Of a stretch of 5,021 nucleotides of DNA, positions 1 through 4,527 are shown one piece after another. The DNA is from an uncultured Flavobacteriales bacterium. GTDB taxonomy: Bacteria > Bacteroidota > Bacteroidia > Flavobacteriales_D > SKUL01. Under the pieces are notes generated by a model that saw only the letters and a list, made by a program, of their open reading frames with translations, did not search any database and was not told the DNA's origin. The position numbers were made by a program, and so were the translations under genes. The stretch lies in the NCBI GenBank assembly GCA_937911795.1, contig CALDPJ010000193.1, positions 1-5,021 on the forward strand. The letters are read 5' to 3'. The number at the start of each line of letters is the position of its first letter. Position 1 is the first letter of the stretch.

Positions 1-166
1 CAACCAAGGCAGCAATGATCACTTCTGTTTCATCCTTATTCGACAATGCCTTCACCATTCCGCTCACGCGACCCATTTGCTCGGTGTATGCCAGAATTTG
101 ATCCAGCACGATTTCCTCATTGTATGAGAATTCGGGCCAATCCTTTTGTTGCCAATTGTTAAGCAT
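1..166 (-). CDS. Fic family protein, DUF4172 N-terminal domain (partial, runs off the left edge)
   Basis: Reading leftward from ATG at 166-164 gives 55 residues beginning MLNNWQQKDWPEFSYNEE, then an amphipathic stretch with a GRVSG core near residue 32-36. The W-Q-Q-K-D-W-P-x-F-x-Y opening is the hallmark of the DUF4172 domain that precedes the Fic domain in many Bacteroidetes Fic proteins. The catalytic HPFxxGNGR-type motif would lie outside the window, so AMP-transferase activity cannot be confirmed here. Family members transfer AMP (or another nucleotide moiety) to protein hydroxyls, and several carry a C-terminal winged helix. I chose this ATG because the family motif starts right after it. 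The gene is divergent from the orphan sorting domain on the plus strand, and its start codon overlaps a repeated dyad that probably controls it. The longer minus-strand frame at 318-64 is a different reading frame and is not the gene. Confidence 0.85.
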   Translation of the reverse strand, partial: MLNNWQQKDWPEFSYNEEIVLDQILAYTEQMGRVSGMVKALSNKDETEVIIAALV

Positions 167-238
167 GAGCCAAATATAATGAATAATCGGCTCAAAAATG
201 CCGATAAAATGAGCCGATTAATTTGCCTAATCGGCTCA
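166..238 (-). promoter_or_regulatory. Two tandem 11-7-11 dyads upstream of the Fic gene, probable operator
   Basis: The plus strand shows TGAGCCGATTA at 210-220 and its exact inverse TAATCGGCTCA at 228-238, with a 7-nt spacer. A second dyad of the same geometry lies at 166-176 (TGAGCCAAATA, 9 of 11 matches) and 184-194 (TAATCGGCTCA, exact), again with a 7-nt spacer. A weaker half-site, GCCGAT at 200-205, sits midway. Dyad centres are 44 bp apart. The first dyad includes the first base of the Fic start codon, so a bound protein would block transcription or initiation. A TATATTTG box on the minus strand (178-171) matches the Bacteroidetes -7 consensus, but it lies only 5 nt from the ATG, which would give a leaderless or near-leaderless message, and no well-spaced -33 TTG is evident. 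That the Fic protein or a neighbour binds here is inference. Confidence 0.7.
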
Positions 239-240
239 GG

Positions 241-480
241 GTAATTAATGAAATTGAAATAGTACCCAACCCAAGTCGTGATATGATATGGGTCGTGTCC
301 TCTTCCAAAATCTCGCAACTAAATATTCTAAATCAAGCGGGGGGCATTGTTTACTCTTCAACCCCCGGAACCAATGAAGCCGTTGTTCATTTAGATCATC
401 TTGCCCGTGGATTGTATTTCGCTGAAACAATTTCCGAACATGGTGACCGGACGATGAAAAGGATTTTGGTTGTGGATTGA
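241..480 (+). pseudogene. Orphan T9SS type A C-terminal sorting domain, remnant of a larger secreted protein
   Basis: The frame encodes about 80 residues ending in TGA at 478-480. It contains IVPNPSRDMIWV, then LNILNQAGGIVY, then LARGLYFAETIS and a terminal KRILVVD. This is the order of strands seen in Por secretion system sorting domains (usually VYPNP..., a G-x-hydrophobic turn, L-x-x-G-hydrophobic-Y, and a basic end before V-x-D). The domain directs export through T9SS and attachment at the cell surface, but here nothing precedes it: the frame closes with TAA at 205-207, there is no in-frame ATG before the domain, and no signal peptide. The upstream boundary falls at the Fic operator. I read it as the 3' end of a gene whose body was lost. 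Translation from the in-frame TTG at 223 is conceivable but would give a protein that cannot reach the periplasm. Confidence 0.8.
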
Positions 481-511
481 ATGGCAGACCCTATTTTATT
501 AATCACAAGAA

Positions 512-794
512 ATGATGTACATCTCCCCCGGTCCCGCGCGCAATGACGTAGTCAATCCCTACGCGAGAGTTTTTAAATCTGCAAAATCTTCAATACCCAC
601 TTCCCATTCCACCCATCACCTCTATCGGGTGCCAGATGGTGGGCGTCATTGCGGAAATAACCAATCGCTTTGAAGCCTTTGCAAGTACCACTTTTGAGCA
701 CGCCATATTTGGATTGGACTCAGGTGTAGGCCAGCACATGGGGTTTCTGGGACACGTTGGAATCAAATATCGAGTGGGTAAAGGGTTGGAGTAG
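512..794 (+). pseudogene. Frame-broken C-terminal remnant of an outer-membrane beta-barrel-like protein
   Basis: The frame open from 552 to TAG at 792-794 encodes alternating polar and hydrophobic segments: YPLPIPPITSIGCQMVGV, then ITNRFEAFASTTFEHAIFG, and finally HVGIKYRVGKGLE at the C-terminus. Short amphipathic strands, abundant aromatics and glycines and a terminal strand of the GIKYRVG type are typical of Bacteroidetes outer-membrane barrels. A second frame from ATG at 512 (MMYISPGPARNDVVNPYARVF) could be the preceding part, joined by a frameshift near 575-590 next to a T-run; this join is inferred. There is no signal peptide and the length is far below that of a barrel, so this is a fragment. 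I do not recognise the specific family, and the evidence is composition and strand pattern only. Confidence 0.45.
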
Positions 795-936
795 GTTGGC
801 TCGCGTAATGAATGATCCACACACCCATTTTCTTCCGATAAATCCGACCTTTTCCAACCTTCTCCATAACACGTCGTCAGTTAGCCAGTAGTCCCAAAAC
901 AACCGAATTGTAAGTCGACAAATTAAAAAACCAACC
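795..936. other. Intergenic leader of the large secreted-protein gene
   Basis: I find no gene here. The last bases before the ATG at 937 are A-rich (AAATTAAAAAACCAACC) with no Shine-Dalgarno, as is common in Bacteroidetes. No convincing TAnnTTTG box with a spaced TTG was found on the plus strand. An imperfect inverted repeat pairs 787-799 with 854-866 (12 of 13), but its arms are 54 nt apart and it has no T-run. Confidence 0.4.
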
Positions 937-2919
937 ATGTTTAAAACCATTTCTCTCCTTTCATTTGTATTGATTTCATTCACCATTTCTGCACAGGATT
1001 ATTTATGGAGTATTCGAGGAGGATGTTTCAATCCAATGGAGAATTCTCAAAAACACAATAGAGTACTGGAAATAACCAGCGACTCAGATGGAAACACTTA
1101 TCTGCTGGCTCAATCCGGTTCGCTCGACATGTTTGTGGCCGAAATACCGCTTACCGGATACGCAGAAGTCAACTACACTACCGACAATCACCAGTTCAAC
1201 CTGGTACTGGCCAGTTTTACCGCTGATGGTGAGCACCGCTGGACGAAGGTCATCGGAGGCAAGAAAGACACCTACGGCTACTCTCTTCAAACCGATGACC
1301 TCGGCCACGTTTACTTGTCGGGGCGCGTATATCCATTGCAACCGACTGTTCAAAACACACCGATACATTTCGACACCGATACCATTCTGCCGCAATCGTG
1401 GGAGATGGACGAATACAAAAAAATCATGTACCTGGCTCAATACGACACCGATGGTAATTTCAATTGGCTGCACATGCCCGAACCCGATACGGTATCACAG
1501 GTTAGTTTTTGGGCCAATAACAGCTACCCCTACAAGTCCGATGTAGATCATGCCACTGGCGATGTATATTGGCACTGCCTGTTGCGCGAGGGGCAATTCG
1601 ACTGGGCCGAAGACAATATCATTGAAGAGGAAAGCGATTACATCCTTCGCTACAACAGCGATGGCGATGTAACCGGAAGGGTTAAACTGGACATGAGGTC
1701 GAGTGGTGCCAACACTGTTTCCAATCAGAATTACACATACTTCGAACGCGATCATGAAACCGGCAACTTCTACATCGCCGGCACACAGGTATCAACCTAT
1801 GAGCCGCTCATTATTGGTGGCGACACCATTGCCGGTACTGTGTATGCCGCGGCATTCAGCCCCGATGGAGCGTTGCTCTGGCTCATTGATGGAGACAGCG
1901 GTGGCATTTATGACATAAAAATAGAAGATGGTTACATATACCTAACTGGTAGAATGGCAAGTGGAGCAGAATTCAATGGTCATGTTTTTGAACTCCCGGA
2001 ACCCGTTTCTTCATCGCCCTTTATCATGAAACTCGATTATGAGGGCAATACGCAATGGGCTCACATTGCCGCGTCTGCCATCTCCTCGACCAGCGAATCC
2101 CTGACCATTCGGGGAAACGAGGTGGCCATCACCGGACGATGCGGAACCATGTACTGGCCCGGAACCAATAGCACGGACACCATTTACGTAGAGACCAATA
2201 CGGGTTATGATTCTCACCTCTCACGATTCGACAAAAATACTGGTGACCTGATCGGCCTGGAAAGCTACTCTACGATCAATGACGGGAATGCTTTTAGCCA
2301 GAAAATATATGCCCACGATGATTGCGAGTATTATATTGGAGGAGGCTTCAACGATCAACTTGTCCTCGGTTCGGACACTCTGTTGCACTTTGGTAGCACC
2401 GAACAGACTTATTTCTTTGGCCGATATTCATTCGCTTCCGAACTCGAATTCACCTTCGCCCCTACCGGATCTCCAGGTAGTTTTGAATTCAACGCACAGA
2501 CCGCACAAGACAGTATCATGTGGGATTTTGGCGATGGTTCTCCGCTTATTTCCGGCACCACACTCATTACTCACACATTTCCCGGACCTGGCGAATACGT
2601 TGTATGCGCCACTACATCCGGAGATTGCGAATCGGAGTACTGCGAAACGGTTTTGATAATGAGTACAGGTGTTGAAGAGCTGGCCGATCGATTGCGAGTC
2701 TATCCCAACCCGGCAATTGGTGAAATACACATAGATGGTCTGGATCAACCTGCGCAGTATTCGCTCATTTCTCCCCGCGGTGCAATAGTGAAGCAAGGCT
2801 GGGTTTCTTCGGGAAATTCGATTAACATTTCAGGTTTATCGCGTGGAATGTACGTTCTGTTGTTTACTTCAGAAGATGGGAGGCAGGCGCGTGTTAAGGT
2901 GGCTGTGCAGGCGAGATAG
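937..2919 (+). CDS. Secreted propeller-repeat protein with PKD domain and T9SS C-terminal sorting domain
   Basis: The 660-residue product starts with a lysine, a hydrophobic core (ISLLSFVLISFTIS) and a likely cleavage near A19/Q20. Residues about 30-500 carry a recurring pattern of a strand, then D/N-x-D-G-x-x-x-W, as at 94-102 (FTADGEHRW), 169-177 (YDTDGNFNW), 307-315 (FSPDGALLW) and 367-374, spaced roughly 60-75 residues. Strands such as GHVYLSGR and GYIYLTGR alternate with them. This is the layout of SBBP/NHL-like beta-propellers in Bacteroidetes. Residues about 503-575 form a PKD-type Ig fold with WDFGDGSP at 529-536 and a late HTFPGPGEYVV strand. Residues 576-660 are a type A sorting domain (VYPNP at 588-592, GLSRGMYVL, basic VKVAV end). 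It is probably exported by Sec, moved through T9SS and anchored or released at the surface. No enzyme motif is visible; adhesion or a structural role is inferred. It stands alone, with no operon partner. Confidence 0.9.
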   Translation: MFKTISLLSFVLISFTISAQDYLWSIRGGCFNPMENSQKHNRVLEITSDSDGNTYLLAQSGSLDMFVAEIPLTGYAEVNYTTDNHQFNLVLASFTADGEHRWTKVIGGKKDTYGYSLQTDDLGHVYLSGRVYPLQPTVQNTPIHFDTDTILPQSWEMDEYKKIMYLAQYDTDGNFNWLHMPEPDTVSQVSFWANNSYPYKSDVDHATGDVYWHCLLREGQFDWAEDNIIEEESDYILRYNSDGDVTGRVKLDMRSSGANTVSNQNYTYFERDHETGNFYIAGTQVSTYEPLIIGGDTIAGTVYAAAFSPDGALLWLIDGDSGGIYDIKIEDGYIYLTGRMASGAEFNGHVFELPEPVSSSPFIMKLDYEGNTQWAHIAASAISSTSESLTIRGNEVAITGRCGTMYWPGTNSTDTIYVETNTGYDSHLSRFDKNTGDLIGLESYSTINDGNAFSQKIYAHDDCEYYIGGGFNDQLVLGSDTLLHFGSTEQTYFFGRYSFASELEFTFAPTGSPGSFEFNAQTAQDSIMWDFGDGSPLISGTTLITHTFPGPGEYVVCATTSGDCESEYCETVLIMSTGVEELADRLRVYPNPAIGEIHIDGLDQPAQYSLISPRGAIVKQGWVSSGNSINISGLSRGMYVLLFTSEDGRQARVKVAVQAR

Positions 2920-2939
2920 TGGATCTTTATTTACAAGTA

Positions 2940-3026
2940 CTACCGGAACAGGTTCGGCAATGGATACTTGATTAAGCGAAAATAGTCATTGCGAGCCCTT
3001 GGCGACCAAACGACCTCCCGTTTCAC
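2940..3026 (-). pseudogene. Truncated ParE/RelE-family toxin N-terminus
   Basis: On the minus strand a GTG at 3026-3024 overlaps the TGA of the antitoxin remnant by the sequence GTGA, the usual translational coupling of these modules. It opens a 28-codon frame: MKREVVWSPRARNDYF, then RLIKYPLPNLFR and TAG at 2942-2940. The first 20 or so residues have the form of a ParE-type toxin start (K-R-E-V-x-W-S-P-x-A, then a helix of the LIKYL type). The family is usually about 95-105 residues, so roughly three quarters is missing, including the C-terminal strands with the conserved arginine. It cannot be an active toxin. The left boundary is just after the secreted-protein gene ends at 2919. The family call rests on this short stretch plus its position after an antitoxin remnant. 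Confidence 0.6.
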
Positions 3027-3166
3027 AACCCATATTTCTTTTTCGCTTCTGCTGTCACCTGGCTGTGTGGAATTCCCTCGCCGCGGTCCAGTTGTTCCAG
3101 ACCTTCGCGGATGGCCGCGGATTCTTCGGCACTCAGGTTATCCCACCAATCAGCATCTTCGTAAAA
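3023..3166 (-). pseudogene. Antitoxin C-terminal remnant of a decayed addiction module
   Basis: Minus-strand codons from about 3166 to TGA at 3025-3023 read FYEDADWWDNLSAEES, then AIREGLEQLDRGEGIPHSQV and KKKYGL. This aligns by eye with the C-terminal halves of the two complete antitoxins in this window (DFWLELTDAQKREIEIGLKQ and DFWDELTPEEQARIENGIQD): aromatic-W-x-x-L-(S/T)-x-x-x-x-x-x-I-x-x-G-(L/I)-x-x-L/I. The N-terminal helix is missing: beyond 3166 the frame stays open but no longer resembles an antitoxin. Here the sequence switches to a plus-strand antitoxin-like fragment. The truncated toxin frame follows with a 4-bp overlap. Confidence 0.72.
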
Positions 3167-3168
3167 AC

Positions 3169-3267
3169 AGAGTAGTCGAAGCGCGTTCCGAATTTGCAGC
3201 AGGTAAATCTGTTTCCGGCGAACAATTGATGGCAGATGTTGAGAAATGGCTTATGCCGATGGACTGA
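3169..3267 (+). pseudogene. Possible antitoxin C-terminal fragment in opposite orientation
   Basis: The plus-strand frame ending at TGA 3265-3267 encodes RVVEARSEFAAGKSVSGEQL then MADVEKWLMPMD. The pattern E-A-x-x-E-F-x-x-G-K-x-(V/I)-S-G-E-x-(L/V)-M-x-(D/E)-V-x-x-W-L resembles the C-terminus of small addiction-module antitoxins that end in a toxin-binding helix, though of a different subtype from the other antitoxins here. The frame is open further left (to 2989), but that part overlaps the minus-strand remnant and reads as nonsense. I therefore treat only this end as genuine. No toxin frame follows: the short frame from ATG at 3249 does not look like ParE. It is also possible that this is chance, since only about 33 residues support it. 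Confidence 0.4.
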
Positions 3268-3310
3268 AAGCGAAAGCAAGACGATGAGTGCGTGTTTTAG
3301 CGACAATCAC
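3268..3310 (+). other. Short spacer between the antitoxin fragment and the hairpin block
   Basis: I see no gene or clear signal in this stretch. Confidence 0.3.
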
Positions 3311-3319
3311 TAAACCCAA

Positions 3320-3350
3320 AATATGCATTGGCTTTGGCCAAATGCATATT
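3320..3350 (+). repeat. Hairpin 1 (ATATGCATTGGC stem)
   Basis: AATATGCATTGGC at 3320-3332 pairs with GCC at 3337-3339 and AATGCATATT at 3341-3350. This gives 13 base pairs with one bulged A (3340) and a TTTG loop. It lacks a T-run, so it is unlikely to be an intrinsic terminator. Confidence 0.7.
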
Positions 3351-3356
3351 CGATAA

Positions 3357-3408
3357 AGAGAATCAATCTTTTACAGTTAGCTGCGCTGCACTGAAAAGGT
3401 GATTCTCT
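3357..3408 (+). repeat. Hairpin 2 (AGAGAATCA/TGATTCTCT stem)
   Basis: AGAGAATCA at 3357-3365 pairs exactly with TGATTCTCT at 3400-3408. After a small internal loop, CTTTT (3368-3372) pairs with AAAAG (3394-3398), and after a bulged A, CAGT (3374-3377) pairs with ACTG (3390-3393). The total is 18 base pairs around a 12-nt loop. The inward pairing after each interruption suggests selection at the RNA level or a palindromic element core. Confidence 0.7.
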
Positions 3409-3421
3409 AGATCGGGGTTTC

Positions 3422-3476
3422 CCCAACTAATGCAAGTAGTTCGGAGCTTTTCGCTCCTCCTATTGCATAATTTGGG
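3422..3476 (+). repeat. Hairpin 3, long interrupted stem just upstream of the intact TA operon
   Basis: CCCAA (3422-3426) pairs with TTGGG (3472-3476), ATGCAA (3430-3435) with TTGCAT (3463-3468), TAG (3437-3439) with CTA (3460-3462), and GGAGC (3443-3447) with GCTCC (3453-3457) around a TTTTC loop. That is 19 base pairs plus small internal loops. It ends two bases before the TAAATTTG box of the antitoxin gene, so it could also act as a DNA-level operator. GGGGTTTCCCC at 3414-3424 is a competing small hairpin at its left foot. Confidence 0.65.
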
Positions 3477-3477
3477 T

Positions 3478-3485
3478 TAAATTTG
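3478..3485 (+). promoter_or_regulatory. Candidate -7 box of the intact toxin-antitoxin operon
   Basis: TAAATTTG matches the Bacteroidetes TAnnTTTG consensus and lies 15 nt before the ATG at 3501. A TTG at the usual -33 spacing is absent, so the call is tentative. Confidence 0.35.
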
Positions 3486-3500
3486 AATAAAGATACTACC

Positions 3501-3719
3501 ATGGATATCCAGGCACTAAAAGCGGAGTTGGTAAAACAGATTTTAGCCACAGAAAGTAAGGAGTTGCTCGACAGGATGTGGAACCTTCTGAAGCGCGAAG
3601 AGAAGGATTTCTGGCTCGAACTCACGGATGCACAAAAGCGGGAAATTGAAATTGGACTCAAGCAGATCGAAAATGGACAGACTGAAGATTGGGATGATCT
3701 AATGAAGCGTATGGCATGA
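3501..3719 (+). CDS. Addiction-module antitoxin (partner of ParE/RelE-family toxin)
   Basis: The 72-residue protein has an N-terminal amphipathic helix (MDIQALKAELVKQILATESK), a second helix with ELLDRMWNLL, a charged linker, then the DFWLELTDAQKREIEIGLKQ signature and an acidic tail (TEDWDDLMKRMA). It matches the small Bacteroidetes antitoxins that pair with ParE-type toxins and neutralise them by binding with the C-terminal part. I chose ATG 3501 rather than the upstream TTG at 3483 because the related antitoxin on the minus strand also begins with MDIQ. Its stop overlaps the toxin start by four bases (ATGA at 3716-3719), which indicates translational coupling. Autoregulation at the hairpin and box just upstream is plausible but not shown. 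Confidence 0.85.
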   Translation: MDIQALKAELVKQILATESKELLDRMWNLLKREEKDFWLELTDAQKREIEIGLKQIENGQTEDWDDLMKRMA

Positions 3720-4027
3720 AAATCCTCGTTTCCGAACTGGCGGCGTTTAAAATTGAAAAGCTGTTGGAATACCTGGAAAAGGAGTGGTCACGCAAAGCGC
3801 GAAATCATTTTCATAAGCAATTGAATTCTTCAATTGATGTTCTCCGACAATCACCTTTTGCATTTCCAAAAAGCGAATTTCATCCGGAAATCAGAAAGCT
3901 GGTGGTTTCCAAACATTCCACTGTATTTTACAAAGTGTCTGACGACCTCGTTTTTATCATCACCATTTTCGACAGCCGCCAAGATCCGGACCAAATGGAA
4001 TCCGAAATACTGAAATACTTCTCGTAG
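3716..4027 (+). CDS. ParE/RelE-family toxin (plasmid stabilisation type)
   Basis: The 103-residue product begins MKILVSELAAFKIEKLLEYL, a first strand then a helix, followed by EWSRKARNHFHKQL and a second helix. The C-terminal sheet carries IRKLVVSKHSTVFYKVSDD and then LVFIITIFDSRQDPDQM. The final strand with hydrophobics followed by D-x-R-x-D-P is the recurrent C-terminal pattern of ParE-type toxins, and the length is normal for the family. ParE members poison DNA gyrase and RelE members cleave mRNA at the ribosome; the sequence does not decide which applies. All regions look complete. It is the second gene of a two-gene operon and converges on the minus-strand antitoxin 4318-4100. Confidence 0.87.
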   Translation: MKILVSELAAFKIEKLLEYLEKEWSRKARNHFHKQLNSSIDVLRQSPFAFPKSEFHPEIRKLVVSKHSTVFYKVSDDLVFIITIFDSRQDPDQMESEILKYFS

Positions 4028-4045
4028 TGGAGGGATATTGAAAAC

Positions 4046-4073
4046 GAGGCTTTTCCTTAACGAATTAAGCCTT
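4046..4073. terminator. Candidate terminator hairpin between convergent TA modules
   Basis: AGGCTT at 4047-4052 pairs with AAGCCT at 4067-4072, and TTC (4053-4055) can pair with GAA (4062-4064) inside. On the minus strand the stem is followed by CGTTTTC, a short T-run; on the plus strand by TTTG only. It lies between the stop of the toxin and the remnant toxin of the opposing module. The stem is AT-moderate and weak. Confidence 0.35.
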
Positions 4074-4103
4074 TGCCAATTCTGAAAATACAACGGTTTT
4101 CAT
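4065..4103 (-). pseudogene. Toxin gene stub, 12 codons, of the second antitoxin
   Basis: The ATG at 4103-4101 overlaps the antitoxin TGA (4102-4100) as ATGA, exactly as in the intact operon. The frame reads MKTVVFSELAKA and then TAA at 4067-4065. Compared with the intact toxin start MKILVSELAAF it shares M-K, a hydrophobic run and S-E-L-A. Only 37 bp separate the stub from the stop of the opposing intact toxin, leaving no space for the rest of the gene. This is best explained as a toxin truncated when the two modules came together. Because only 12 residues survive, the homology call depends mostly on the position and overlap. Confidence 0.55.
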
Positions 4104-4318
4104 TTTCGCCGGTGCCCCGCGATGATCGATTCGTAGGGTGTTTTTCTTCCGGCGTCGAGGTCTTGGATTCCGTTTTCAATTCTGGCTTGTTCTTCGGGGG
4201 TCAGCTCGTCCCAGAAATCCGATTGATCTTTCAGCTTTTCGATTTTACCCAGCAACCGCTCGTCCTGTAGTTTTAACAACCATTCAATGAGCACCAACTT
4301 TTTCGCCTGAATGTCCAT
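4100..4318 (-). CDS. Orphan addiction-module antitoxin (toxin lost)
   Basis: The 72-residue protein starts MDIQAKKLVLIEWLLKLQDE, has LLGKIEKLKDQ as second helix, then SDFWDELTPEEQARIENGIQ and ends YESIIAGHRRK. It is the same length and architecture as the antitoxin at 3501-3719, and both begin with MDIQ, which is why I chose the ATG at 4318 instead of 4339. The full length and lack of stops suggest it is still translated. With its toxin cut to 12 codons, it could persist as a neutral relic or as an anti-addiction antitoxin against a related toxin. Whether it cross-neutralises the adjacent intact toxin is unknown. It is preceded by a candidate promoter in and beside the dispersed repeat. Confidence 0.82.
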   Translation of the reverse strand: MDIQAKKLVLIEWLLKLQDERLLGKIEKLKDQSDFWDELTPEEQARIENGIQDLDAGRKTPYESIIAGHRRK

Positions 4319-4420
4319 TGACTGAAGATTAGAATTCAAAAATACCGCTTTTCCAGTTAAGGATTAGCACTACAGATTGCCAATGGTTAGAAAGCAATTC
4401 CCTAGAATCCAATGGACTTA

Positions 4421-4453
4421 GCAAATATAATTTTAACCACGGAGGCCACAAAG
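4421..4453 (-). promoter_or_regulatory. Candidate Bacteroidetes promoter for the orphan antitoxin
   Basis: On the minus strand TATATTTG (4429-4422) matches the TAnnTTTG -7 consensus, and a TTTG (4452-4449) lies 19 nt upstream, a good spacing for the -33 element. The -33 falls inside the dispersed repeat while the -7 lies outside it. The predicted leader to the ATG at 4318 is about 95 nt. Nothing else readable is seen in 4319-4420 apart from a direct repeat CCAATGG at 4380-4386 and 4409-4415. Confidence 0.45.
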
Positions 4454-4517
4454 CAGTCACTGAGACCGCAAAGAAACCTCCGTGAACTTTGTGAAAATCT
4501 CCGTGCACTCCGTGGTC
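4435..4517. repeat. Dispersed palindromic intergenic repeat of the CCACGGAG...CTCCGTGG type
   Basis: ACCACGGAG at 4436-4444 is the exact inverse of CTCCGTGGT at 4508-4516. Inside, CACAAAG (4447-4453) pairs with CTTTGTG (4487-4493), and CTCCGTG is repeated at 4478-4484, 4499-4505 and 4508-4514. This wording (ACCACGGAGG..CACAAAG..CTTTGTG..CTCCGTGGT) is a familiar interspersed intergenic repeat in Bacteroidetes and other phyla. It lies 11 bp beyond the stop of the tryptophan-rich repeat protein gene, and may be transcribed as its 3' hairpin. Confidence 0.75.
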
Positions 4518-4527
4518 GAGCTCCACC

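Larger units (their letters stand above)
3311..3480 (+). repeat. 170-bp hairpin block bounded by imperfect inverted repeats, MITE-like or structured RNA
   Basis: The left end at 3311-3331 and the inverse of the right end at 3459-3480 match at 17 of 21 positions, both containing AACCCAAA-x-TATGCA. Inside are three consecutive hairpins that fill the block, described separately. ATGCAA/ATGCAT cores recur in four arms of alternating orientation. No protein frame fits. Two readings are open: a non-autonomous mobile element of MITE type, or a leader RNA placed just before the intact toxin-antitoxin operon. No target-site duplication is evident at the ends. A TAAATTTG box (3478-3485) at the right edge would place the operon promoter at the element boundary. 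Confidence 0.5.

Noticed and set aside
64..318. 84-codon minus-strand frame over the Fic start and the orphan sorting domain
   Set aside because: It is out of frame with the DUF4172 signature at 166-1 and runs antisense through a recognisable sorting domain.
787..866. Inverted repeat GGAGTAGGTTGG / CCAACCTTCTCC as terminator or operator
   Set aside because: The arms are 54 nt apart with a mismatch and no T-run; low-complexity GGTTGG/CCAACC words are common in this stretch.
720..986. 88-codon minus-strand frame upstream of the large secreted-protein gene
   Set aside because: It overlaps the barrel-like remnant and the signal peptide coding region antisense and shows no family resemblance.
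2944..2957. CGGAACAGGTTCGG after the large gene as an intrinsic terminator
   Set aside because: The stem is 4 bp with a 2-nt loop and a bulge, and no T-run follows; it is also inside the toxin remnant frame.
2983..3012. TAGTCATTGCGAGCCC, resembling the common GTCATTGCGAG interspersed repeat, with a related inverse near 533-552 (GCGCGCAATGACGTAGTC)
   Set aside because: The stretch at 2983-3012 is explained by the coding frame of the toxin remnant (S-P-R-A-R-N-D-Y), and the similarity to 533-552 is short and breaks off at once.
3311..3480. CRISPR array or type III TA tandem repeats
   Set aside because: The repeated ATGCA arms are short, alternate in orientation and differ; there are no regular direct repeats with equal spacers.
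3311..3480. Retron non-coding RNA
   Set aside because: No reverse transcriptase gene lies in the window and the block lacks the a1/a2 arrangement adjacent to one; the next gene is an antitoxin.
3851..4093. 80-codon minus-strand frame antisense to the intact toxin
   Set aside because: It is a shadow of the toxin gene; the meaningful minus-strand start here is the ATG at 4103 in another frame, which stops after 12 codons.
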